Assembly (NCBI GenBank): GCA_017473925.1
Contig: JAFUIY010000022.1
Span: forward strand, 1 to 55,405
Reading direction: 5' to 3'
DNA length: 55,405 bases
Source of the DNA: Clostridia bacterium
Lineage (GTDB): Bacteria > Bacillota > Clostridia > Oscillospirales > Acutalibacteraceae
Under the pieces are notes generated by a model that was given only the letters and a program-made list of their open reading frames with translations, was not told the DNA's origin and did not search any database. The position numbers were made by a program, and so were the translations under genes. Position 1 is the first letter of the stretch. Each line of letters begins with the position of its first letter. Positions 1 through 6,566 of the stretch are shown one piece after another.

Positions 1-137
1 GACGGATGTGATATATTTGCTTCGCAAATGTGATATAATTTGCCTTCGGCAAATTGTTTCGGAAGCCCTGCGGGCTTGGATTATATAATTGTGCATTATG
101 CATTTTGCATTGTGCATTATCCCGACAAATTCTGATT
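1..137. repeat. Palindrome-rich dispersed repeat, copy A (cut by window edge)
   Basis: This stretch matches positions 4903-5039 in reverse complement over 137 bases, with a single mismatch (near position 84). It contains short perfect hairpins (for example TTTGC-TTC-GCAAA and AATTTGCC-TTC-GGCAAATT) separated by TGTGATATA spacers, then an AAGCCC/GGGCTT hairpin and a low-complexity TGCATTATGCATT-like section. The copy runs off the left edge of the window, so its true length is not known. The two copies face each other around the segment 138-4902. No coding capacity is credible here. Confidence 0.9.
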
Positions 138-140
138 TGT

Positions 141-177
141 AAAATACAAAACAGAGGAAAGAAAAAACTTCCCTCTG
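141..177 (-). terminator. Intrinsic terminator of the dockerin-protein gene
   Basis: Read on the minus strand, CAGAGGGAAG pairs with CTTTCCTCTG (10 bp with one G-T pair) around a six-base T loop, followed by TTTTGTATTTT. It starts ten bases after the stop codon of the minus-strand gene at 187-1038. Confidence 0.85.
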
Positions 178-186
178 CAGTTTTTA

Positions 187-1038
187 TCAGAAGTTCCACC
201 ATGCACCGCAACCTGAGTCGCAGTTATAGAGCGTATGTCCCGTTTCAAGCTTAGCTGCAATCCGAAGTGCTGTTCTTGCGTCTGCTGCCGTTATTTTTCC
301 GTCGTAATCAGTGTCGCTCATAAAGAAGAATTCCTTTGCTTCGTCTCTTTCTTCGGGGACTTTTTCAAGTCCTGCCGCATAACGGAGCACTCTTCGTGCA
401 TGTGCTGAGTCGGGAGTGTATGTTTCTTCAAAAATTGTTAAATTGACCGTAATGATTTCTGTTCGTTTGAATGCAATAAAGAAAAACTCGACATTTTCAT
501 TTTCGACAATATTTGTGAAGTCAGCTGTTCCGCCTCTGATTGCAACCACTGCACAGGGTGTTGTATTGCCGATGTAAAGGACTTCCATACCTTCGCTCAG
601 GTTGTCTGCAAATTCTTTATTCTTTGCGGCATCGGGTTCACCGTCATAGTTGAATATAACGGTCATATAGAAAATGTGATTTCTGAATTCATCCTGTGAT
701 AAATCGGAACCGAAAGTCTTGTTGTTCCCCTTGGAGTCTGTTCTTAATTCTTTTTTCTGTGCAAACCACCAATCCTCAGGTAATTCACCTGTCCAGTAAG
801 GATAGGCTGATTTATAGTAGTTGTATTGCTCTTCAAAATAGTAATCTGCAAAGTGACTGTAATACTCATTATGAATAAAACAGTTGTCAGCTTTACCGTC
901 ATATCCGCTTCCCGGGGTAAGACCGTCGATAATGATTCCGTAATCAGCATGTTCAATTATTCTTTCCTCTGCTGAAACAGGAATGAAAATGCAGATAAAT
1001 AATAATACTGATAATGTAACCGATAATATTTTTTTCAT
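187..1038 (-). CDS. Secreted protein with a C-terminal dockerin-like calcium motif
   Basis: A 283-residue protein of unknown function. The start is taken at 1038, where AAAGGATG lies about nine bases upstream; a longer reading frame exists but has no ribosome site. Residues 1-23 form a clear signal peptide (MKK, hydrophobic core, VSA cleavage site). The body is not recognised; it is polar and rich in aromatic residues. Near the C-terminus the sequence DTDYDGKITAADARTAL followed by RIAAKLE matches one F-hand calcium loop of type I dockerins (Asp at loop positions 1, 3, 5; Asp-Ala; Leu-Arg). Only one of the two usual dockerin repeats is present, followed by a short tail with two cysteines and two tryptophans. 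Whether it binds a cohesin is therefore doubtful; single-repeat versions are common in Ruminococcaceae exported proteins. It has its own strong promoter and terminator. Confidence 0.8.
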   Translation of the reverse strand: MKKILSVTLSVLLFICIFIPVSAEERIIEHADYGIIIDGLTPGSGYDGKADNCFIHNEYYSHFADYYFEEQYNYYKSAYPYWTGELPEDWWFAQKKELRTDSKGNNKTFGSDLSQDEFRNHIFYMTVIFNYDGEPDAAKNKEFADNLSEGMEVLYIGNTTPCAVVAIRGGTADFTNIVENENVEFFFIAFKRTEIITVNLTIFEETYTPDSAHARRVLRYAAGLEKVPEERDEAKEFFFMSDTDYDGKITAADARTALRIAAKLETGHTLYNCDSGCGAWWNF

Positions 1039-1114
1039 GTTTACACATCCTTTCATATAATATAACACATCAGAACATGAAAACGGTTACAAAAAAATAT
1101 AATTATTTTTGAAT

Positions 1115-1152
1115 AAAACAACAGACGGAGTTTTAAGTCCGCCTGTTGTTTT
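1115..1152 (-). terminator. Terminator-like hairpin in the leader of the dockerin gene
   Basis: AAAACAACAG-A-CGGA pairs with TCCG-C-CTGTTGTTTT (one internal mismatch, eight-base loop). On the minus strand it is followed by TTTTATTC. It lies between a consensus promoter (1226-1254) and the start codon at 1038, so it would either end a short RNA of about 105 nt or act as an attenuator. Confidence 0.6.
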
Positions 1153-1195
1153 CTCAAGGATTGTTTTATATGATAAAGATGAAAAGCAAAATAAC

Positions 1196-1245
1196 AATAT
1201 CTTGTATATTATATTTTCCGTAACTATTATAAAACACAAGATATT
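1196..1245. promoter_or_regulatory. Inverted repeat flanking the -10 of the dockerin-gene promoter
   Basis: AATATCTTGT (1196-1205) and ACAAGATATT (1236-1245) are perfect 10-base inverted copies, one inside the -35/-10 spacer and one about 15 bases downstream of the expected transcription start. The arrangement is that of a paired operator; no regulator is identified. Confidence 0.4.
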
Positions 1246-1254
1246 ATTTGTCAA
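1226..1254 (-). promoter_or_regulatory. Consensus sigma-A promoter, minus strand
   Basis: On the minus strand TTGACA, a 17-base spacer and TATAAT, all six bases matching consensus in both boxes. Transcription would begin near 1219 and run toward the dockerin gene, giving a leader of about 180 nt that contains the hairpin at 1115-1152. Confidence 0.8.
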
Positions 1255-1323
1255 TAGCAAAAAATAAAAAATTCTAAAATTATGCAGACTTACATAATAT
1301 ATACAATAAGAGGTGAAGCAGAA

Positions 1324-2106
1324 ATGGTGCAGAATGAAAAGGGAAAAGAGAAAAAGACGGACAGCTATATGATTGTAATGATAACCCAGACTGTTGTTGC
1401 CTTTGTGCTTATAGTCATTATGCTGATTTCTGCAAGGTCAGGCGGAAATTTTGCCCGTATGATGACTGAGGGTTATGAAAAATATATGGCAGAGGAGCTC
1501 TCACGGGAGGATTTCTCCGAGGCATTTGCCCGTGTTGAGGAGTTTGCCGATGTTTTTGCCCGTACTGATGACAGCCTTTCCGAAGTAACGGAGACACAGA
1601 AAAATGAACCTGAATCACAGGAGGAAGCTTCTGTTTTTGCAGGCGGTAAGGACCTTGATTTTACATCCCTTGATGCTCTTGAGGGGATATGCTTTGATAA
1701 TGTTGATGTTGGGTTTGAAATGAGTGAGCCTCTCGGAAATTATGAGATTTCTTCACCTTTCGGTTACCGTATAGGTCCCATAAGCGGTGAGCCGGGTATT
1801 CACACGGGTCTTGATATGGCTGCTCCTTACGGTGAAAAAATTCTTGCAGCAGCTGACGGTACTGTTGTTGATGCTTCATGGGATGACAGCTACGGCAATT
1901 ATATAAAAATCCGTCATGACAATAACACCGTCACAATTTACGCCCATTGTTCATCTCTTGTTGCATCAGAGGGAGAAAAGGTCAGTGCAGGGGACACAAT
2001 TGCAAAGGTCGGCTCAACAGGGGACTCGACGGGAAATCATCTTCACTTTGAAGTAAGAAAAGACAATATCAGAATCAATCCCTCATATCTGCTTTTCAGC
2101 GAATGA
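1324..2106 (+). CDS. Membrane-anchored M23 (LytM) peptidase, SpoIVFA-like position
   Basis: 260 residues; start at 1324 behind AGAGGTGA. A charged N-terminus is followed by one membrane helix (about residues 16-38), an acidic linker, and a C-terminal LytM/M23 domain (about 135-258). All zinc and catalytic residues are visible: H160 and D164 (HTGLD), H208 (YAHC) and H239/H241 (HLHFEV). M23 enzymes cut peptidoglycan cross-links. The gene overlaps the next one, an M50 protease, by an ATGA junction. In Bacillus the spoIVFA-spoIVFB operon has the same order and domain plan, with SpoIVFA holding the M50 protease SpoIVFB in check. I infer a SpoIVFA-like role from this context; the intact active site also allows a true peptidoglycan hydrolase, as in the clostridial SpoIIQ type. 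Confidence 0.85.
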   Translation: MVQNEKGKEKKTDSYMIVMITQTVVAFVLIVIMLISARSGGNFARMMTEGYEKYMAEELSREDFSEAFARVEEFADVFARTDDSLSEVTETQKNEPESQEEASVFAGGKDLDFTSLDALEGICFDNVDVGFEMSEPLGNYEISSPFGYRIGPISGEPGIHTGLDMAAPYGEKILAAADGTVVDASWDDSYGNYIKIRHDNNTVTIYAHCSSLVASEGEKVSAGDTIAKVGSTGDSTGNHLHFEVRKDNIRINPSYLLFSE

Positions 2107-2687
2107 AAAGAAAAGTACCTGCAGTAAAAATCAGGGCAGGCTTTCCCTTTTTTGCTGTAACTGCCTTTTTTCTTTCGGGGGATATGTGGCTCAATTACCT
2201 TTACGCCTTGTTTTTTTCACTTCTTCATGAAACGGGACATCTTCTTGCAATGGTTTATTTCGGTTGCATTCCCGACAGCATTATTTTAGGTATGTCAGGA
2301 ATAATAATCATTAAAAAAGAGCTTTCACTGTCGCCCTTTCAGGAATGTATAACAGCACTCAGCGGTCCCTTTGTAAATCTTGTTATGATGCTTATATTTT
2401 CATTCCGAGTGAATTCACTTCCGTTTATCCTGAATACGGGCTTGCTTCTCTTCAATCTGTTGCCGCTGAAAAATCTTGACGGCGGCAGATTTATTTATAA
2501 TATGATACTTCATTTTTCAGATGCTTCACATGCAATCAGAGTGTTGTTTGCGGCAGAAGGCATAACACTGCTTTTACTTGTATTGCTTCTTGTTGTGTCA
2601 TTGATAAAAGACTTTGCCAATACAACATTTGTATTTTTTGTAATAATGATTGTCTTTTCAACTCTTACAGATATGTTCAAGGGTTGA
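2103..2687 (+). CDS. M50 intramembrane metalloprotease, SpoIVFB-like
   Basis: 194 residues with several hydrophobic segments. The zinc motif HETGH spans residues 42-46 and the second motif NLLPLKNLDGG ends with D126, both inside membrane helices, as in site-2 proteases. The positions are close to those of Bacillus SpoIVFB, which cleaves pro-sigma-K in the mother cell. The start codon overlaps the stop of the M23 gene (ATGA) and has no good ribosome site of its own, so translation is probably coupled. The protein is shorter than SpoIVFB with its CBS tail; no CBS domain is seen. Substrate not determinable from sequence; a sporulation role is an inference from the pair. Confidence 0.85.
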   Translation: MKRKVPAVKIRAGFPFFAVTAFFLSGDMWLNYLYALFFSLLHETGHLLAMVYFGCIPDSIILGMSGIIIIKKELSLSPFQECITALSGPFVNLVMMLIFSFRVNSLPFILNTGLLLFNLLPLKNLDGGRFIYNMILHFSDASHAIRVLFAAEGITLLLLVLLLVVSLIKDFANTTFVFFVIMIVFSTLTDMFKG

Positions 2688-2713
2688 CAAATGCTTGTTT
2701 TATAAAGTAAAAT
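2684..2713 (+). promoter_or_regulatory. Promoter for the alpha-galactosidase gene
   Basis: TTGACA, 18 bases, TAAAAT. The -35 box overlaps the stop codon of the M50 gene. Transcription would start near 2720, leaving a very short leader. Confidence 0.65.
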
Positions 2714-2736
2714 GATAAAAAACAATAAACAGGCAG

Positions 2737-4851
2737 ATGAATAAAATGAGCAGATTTTTCAGAATAGATTACACAACCGGCAATGAGTACATCTTTTCAT
2801 ACAGAAGCGGTCTGATGGTCTATGAGGAGCGTTTTGAAAACGGGCTGCTTGTATCCTCGGGATACAACACTGCAGGTTATCCCCTTGATACTCTGCAGAA
2901 TATCCCCACAAGGCTTGACAGCAATGACTGGCAGGAGCCTTCGGTTTTCGGTATTGAGCTTGACGGTCAGAGTGTTGATTTCAGATTGAAGTTTATTGAT
3001 TTCACAGTCAATGAAAATGAATTGTCGGCAGAAGGTATTCTCACTCTTGAAAGCACAATAAAGCCCGTAAAAATCAGAATCCATACAATTATTGACGGCA
3101 CTCAGATGTTCACAAGATATTTTGAAATAGAGAATCTCAGCGAAAATTGCGTCAATCTCAGCCGTCTTGCACTTGTCTCGGGCGGACTTGAGAATATGCA
3201 GAAGAACCGTTTTGTTTGCGGAAATGAAATTGAAGCTTTTTATTCTGCAGGATATTTTGAAGACACACGATGGGCGAGGGAAGGCATGTTCACATGGCAT
3301 GATATCCGTCCCGATATGCTCACCATTGATACAAGATTCGGCAGGGACCGTTTCCGTCATCCTCTTGTATTTCTGAGAAATAATGTTACGGGAACTTACT
3401 TCTTTATCCAGACGGCGTACAGCGGCGGTTGCAGATTCAGTGTCGATTATAACGCAACACAGGAAATTGATGATACATACATTTCTCTCTCAGCAGAAAT
3501 CACATCCTATAATCCTCTTATGGTTATAAATCCCCGTGAAACCGTTGTCACACCTGAGATACATATGGGCGCTGTCACAGGCAGCTTTGACGATGCTGTC
3601 AATGAAATGCATGAGCATACAAGAAAGTGGCTTCCTGAAACAAATCTTATGGTCGGCTTCGGCATGGGTGCTGAGCATGATATGTCCGTAAGCTGTACAA
3701 AGGAATATATGAAGCAGGCTGCAGAAATGGGAGCAGAGGTTTTCCTTGTTGATGCAGGCTGGTACTGTCCTCCTGATGAACAGATGAGGTGGGGTGAATA
3801 CTGCGGTGATAATTATCCTCATCCCGACCGTTATCCTGAAGGTATAAAGGAAATTTCAGATTATTGTCATGAGCTCGGCATGAAATTCTGTCTGTGGACA
3901 GACATTGAGAATATCGGCTGCCGTTCTGCAATGAAGGATAAGCATCCTGATTGGTTTGCAAAGGATATCTACGGCAAAAGAGCAACTTCACTTATTGATA
4001 TGACCAATCCTGAGGCTGCAACGTGGTGCGAATCAAAGCTTGCAAGGATGATTGAGGAATACGGCATGGACATGCTCCGTGTTGATAATAACGGCTCATA
4101 CAGAAGTTATTACGGTATAGGTGAAAAAGGCGACTGCCTCTCACTGCGCCGATTCAATGCAATTTATAAGATGTACGACAACCTGAGAAAGAGATTTCCC
4201 GATGTCGTATTTGAAAACTGTGCAGGAGGCGGAGGCAGAACAGACCTCGGTCTTATGAAATATTTCAGTCATACATGGGTAAGTGACAATCAGCGCTCAC
4301 CGTATTCGGTGATGATAACAAACGGTATGACAATTGCACTTCCGCCCGAAAAGGTTGACAGGCTTTTTGCAGGAATGGGATGTCATGACCAGGGAAGTGC
4401 AGACCTTCATCTTCGCAACACAATGCTCGGTCATATGAGCCTTAACACAATTGCTCCCGAGGGTAAGCAGGCAAATCCTGTTCTTATGGAGAAGGTGAAG
4501 CACAGTGTTGATATATATAAGAATTTCATAAGGGATTTTCTTCCCGGCTCAAAGGTGTATCATCACACTCCCGATGTTGTTGAATCCAATAAAAACGGTT
4601 ATTCCTGCCTTGAGGTTTCGGCATGTGACAAAACAAAGGGTGTGATTGCAGCCGTTACCCTTTCATGTGCAAAGAGTGACAGATATACTGTTTTCCCGAA
4701 AGGCATCGATGCAGGAAAAAACTATGTCATTACTCTTGATAATTCAGGAGCTTCTTATGAAGAAAAAGGACATAAGATACTGAGACACGGAATAACATTT
4801 GAAATTCCGTCTTCGCTTTCATCAGAGCTTATACTCTATAGGGAAATATGA
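2737..4851 (+). CDS. Alpha-galactosidase, GH36 family
   Basis: 704 residues, the usual length for the family. An N-terminal beta-sandwich region (about 1-290) is followed by a (beta/alpha)8 barrel. Family landmarks: FLVDAGWY, a CLWTDIE strand followed by HPDWF, the nucleophile strand MLRVDNN (D450), the glycine-rich ENCAGGGGRTDLG, and WVSDN with the likely acid/base D517. Such enzymes remove terminal alpha-galactose from melibiose, raffinose-type sugars and galactomannan. No signal peptide is seen, so it acts in the cytoplasm on imported sugar. An in-frame ATG at 2746 is an equally possible start. It stands alone with its own promoter and terminator; no sugar importer is adjacent, and exact substrate (galactose or N-acetylgalactosamine) cannot be told. 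Confidence 0.88.
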   Translation: MNKMSRFFRIDYTTGNEYIFSYRSGLMVYEERFENGLLVSSGYNTAGYPLDTLQNIPTRLDSNDWQEPSVFGIELDGQSVDFRLKFIDFTVNENELSAEGILTLESTIKPVKIRIHTIIDGTQMFTRYFEIENLSENCVNLSRLALVSGGLENMQKNRFVCGNEIEAFYSAGYFEDTRWAREGMFTWHDIRPDMLTIDTRFGRDRFRHPLVFLRNNVTGTYFFIQTAYSGGCRFSVDYNATQEIDDTYISLSAEITSYNPLMVINPRETVVTPEIHMGAVTGSFDDAVNEMHEHTRKWLPETNLMVGFGMGAEHDMSVSCTKEYMKQAAEMGAEVFLVDAGWYCPPDEQMRWGEYCGDNYPHPDRYPEGIKEISDYCHELGMKFCLWTDIENIGCRSAMKDKHPDWFAKDIYGKRATSLIDMTNPEAATWCESKLARMIEEYGMDMLRVDNNGSYRSYYGIGEKGDCLSLRRFNAIYKMYDNLRKRFPDVVFENCAGGGGRTDLGLMKYFSHTWVSDNQRSPYSVMITNGMTIALPPEKVDRLFAGMGCHDQGSADLHLRNTMLGHMSLNTIAPEGKQANPVLMEKVKHSVDIYKNFIRDFLPGSKVYHHTPDVVESNKNGYSCLEVSACDKTKGVIAAVTLSCAKSDRYTVFPKGIDAGKNYVITLDNSGASYEEKGHKILRHGITFEIPSSLSSELILYREI

Positions 4852-4889
4852 AAACAAGCAGTCTGAGTGCATCAGACTGCTTGTTTGTT
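4852..4889 (+). terminator. Intrinsic terminator after the alpha-galactosidase gene
   Basis: A perfect 15-bp stem (AAACAAGCAGTCTGA with its complement, five-base loop GTGCA) begins directly after the stop codon and runs into TTTGTT. Confidence 0.9.
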
Positions 4890-4902
4890 ATCTGTTGAGA
4901 TG

Positions 4903-5113
4903 AATCAGAATTTGTCGGGATAATGCACAATGCAAAATGCATAATGCACAATTATAAAATCCAAGCCCGCAGGGCTTCCGAAACAATTTGCCGAAGGCAA
5001 ATTATATCACATTTGCGAAGCAAATATATCACATCCGTCACAGACGGATATATCACATTTTCCGTAGGAAAATATATCACTGCAGTAATTTATCGCCCGG
5101 CGATAAATTACTG
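4903..5113. repeat. Palindrome-rich dispersed repeat, copy B, with full hairpin array
   Basis: The first 137 bases are the inverted twin of positions 1-137. The rest shows the architecture clearly: hairpins at 4963-4977 (loop GCA), 4985-5003 (loop GAA), 5012-5024 (loop GAA), 5034-5048 (loop ACA) and 5058-5072 (loop GTA), all perfect stems with three-base loops. From the second hairpin on, the spacers are TATATCACA at 5003-5011, 5025-5033 and 5049-5057, and TATATCACT at 5073-5081. The last hairpin (5083-5113) has 13-bp arms, CAGTAATTTATCG and its complement. Its right arm contains the last codon and stop of the M28 gene on the other strand. No protein is encoded. Confidence 0.9.
5083..5113 (-). 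terminator. Hairpin of the repeat overlapping the M28 stop codon
   Basis: A perfect 13-bp stem with loop CCCGG. The arm 5101-5113 covers the stop codon (5108-5110) of the M28 gene. It has no T run after it, so it is a weak terminator at best; it may serve as a 3' end stabiliser. Confidence 0.4.
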
Positions 5114-6346
5114 TTTTGCTCCTTCGTCAAACTTTTCAAGAACCTTCACACTTACTGCATAGCAGTCTGCAAGACCTTCTGCATTCATGTTGTCGTATGT
5201 ATCTCTTCTTGTATGATAGTAATCTTCAAGAGCGTGGTTAAGACCTGTGATGCCTGCTGAACGGAAGCCTGCCTGAGTGAATGCAGCGTTATCAGTTGCA
5301 CCGCCGAGAGGAGGAACCATACCTTTGAGACACTTGATACCGAGCTCATCTGCACATTCCATGAAAAGGTCTGTAACTTCTTTGTCTGACTTTACTGTTG
5401 CGTTGAGGTCACGGTAGTTAGCCATAAGATATTTGGGGTCATGTATTGTGTCGTATGAGTAGAAGAATGTGGGAACGTCACGGAATTCATCCTTGTGAGC
5501 TTCACACCATGCCTTTGAGCCTCTGAGCCCTGCTTCTTCCGAGCCTGTGATAACAACGCCGACCTCTGTGTTTTCAAACTCAATTCCTTCATCCTGAAGA
5601 GCCTTGAGAATTGCAATACCCATGTAACAGCCTGAAAGGTTGTCGTTTGCACCGTCAACAACTCTCTTCTTGTCCCACATCTTATAGAGACCGAGCATAA
5701 AGGGAACAAAAACAAGACCGACGAGAGATGCAATGAAAAGGGGCTCTTTTATGTCGAAAGGTACATATCCGAAGCCGTATTTTATAAGCTTGATAACTGA
5801 AAGAATAAGATAATAAACAGCACCGAGTACACAGATAACTGAGTGCATTTCAAATGCAACACCGCCGAAACGGTAGTTTACGGGCCATTCCCAGCAAGCA
5901 TCGGGATGACCGTTGAAGAGAATTCTTCTCTTGACTTCACCCTTACAGCTCTTGATTGCAGTAACATTTGTACCTGTCATTTCAGGGAAAAATCTGTCAA
6001 CTACCTTCTTGTACATGCCGAACTGAAGGAACATGATTGTAAAGCCTGCAATTACAAGCAGTACGGATGCGAGAGGGAAGAAGAAAAACATGGGAATTGC
6101 AAGAAGTGCAAATGTGATTGTGAAATAGATCCAGCCGAAGAATGAGCCGGGATTTTCCTTGAAGGATTCGATCTGTATTCTGTCACAACCCAGGTTTTTG
6201 AGTGTTTCAGCCATGTATTCGCAAGACTGTCTTTCACCCTTGGAGCCGGGACCTCTTTTTTCAAAATTCTTGATGATGTAAGTGATTTCATCAATCATGT
6301 ACTGAGCAGCATTGTCTTTTTTGTCAATAAGTTTCTGAAGATTCAT
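5108..6346 (-). CDS. Membrane M28-family zinc peptidase
   Basis: 412 residues; start at 6346 behind AGGAGGT. An N-terminal segment is followed by two membrane helices (about 70-120), part of the peptidase fold, two more helices (about 165-235), and the rest of the M28 domain. Metal-site motifs are present: NGHPDACWEW, DGANDNLSG, the catalytic GSEEAGLRGS, YDTIHDP, and a final histidine in YYHTRRDT. M28 enzymes are aminopeptidases or carboxypeptidases with two zinc ions. The catalytic domain interrupted by membrane helices is unusual compared with soluble M28 enzymes and suggests an enzyme acting at the membrane. The final codons and stop lie inside the repeat described at 4903-5113. Confidence 0.85.
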   Translation of the reverse strand: MNLQKLIDKKDNAAQYMIDEITYIIKNFEKRGPGSKGERQSCEYMAETLKNLGCDRIQIESFKENPGSFFGWIYFTITFALLAIPMFFFFPLASVLLVIAGFTIMFLQFGMYKKVVDRFFPEMTGTNVTAIKSCKGEVKRRILFNGHPDACWEWPVNYRFGGVAFEMHSVICVLGAVYYLILSVIKLIKYGFGYVPFDIKEPLFIASLVGLVFVPFMLGLYKMWDKKRVVDGANDNLSGCYMGIAILKALQDEGIEFENTEVGVVITGSEEAGLRGSKAWCEAHKDEFRDVPTFFYSYDTIHDPKYLMANYRDLNATVKSDKEVTDLFMECADELGIKCLKGMVPPLGGATDNAAFTQAGFRSAGITGLNHALEDYYHTRRDTYDNMNAEGLADCYAVSVKVLEKFDEGAKQ

Positions 6347-6498
6347 TTCTACAATACCTCCTGAAAAATTTAACACTATTTTAACATGTCGGAAATATTT
6401 AATTTGTAAAGAGCAGGTCAATAAACAATGAATTTTCTGTTAAATAACAGACAAAAACTGTAATATGATAACTAATATTAAAAAAAGATATTATTTAC

Positions 6499-6527
6499 TT
6501 GAATAATCAATGTATTTGTGTTAATAT
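6499..6527 (+). promoter_or_regulatory. Promoter for the YfhO-LysM gene
   Basis: TTGAAT, 17 bases, TAATAT, in the 220-base gap between two divergent genes. The gap also holds an AT-rich dyad (6436-6451); nothing else is recognised in it. Confidence 0.55.
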
Positions 6528-6566
6528 ATCAATATCTATGTTGAAAATAAGAAAGGACAGATTATT

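Noticed and set aside
1294-1310. A TATACAAT box before the M23 gene that resembles a sigma-E -10 element
   Set aside because: No matching -35 box at the right distance, and the start site would fall inside the ribosome site.
4985-5082. A CRISPR array, suggested by regular 9-bp units
   Set aside because: The repeated unit is too short, the variable parts are palindromes, and no cas genes are in the window.
4923-5260. Two overlapping plus-strand frames in the hairpin repeat
   Set aside because: They read palindromes and the reverse of the M28 gene; composition is not protein-like.
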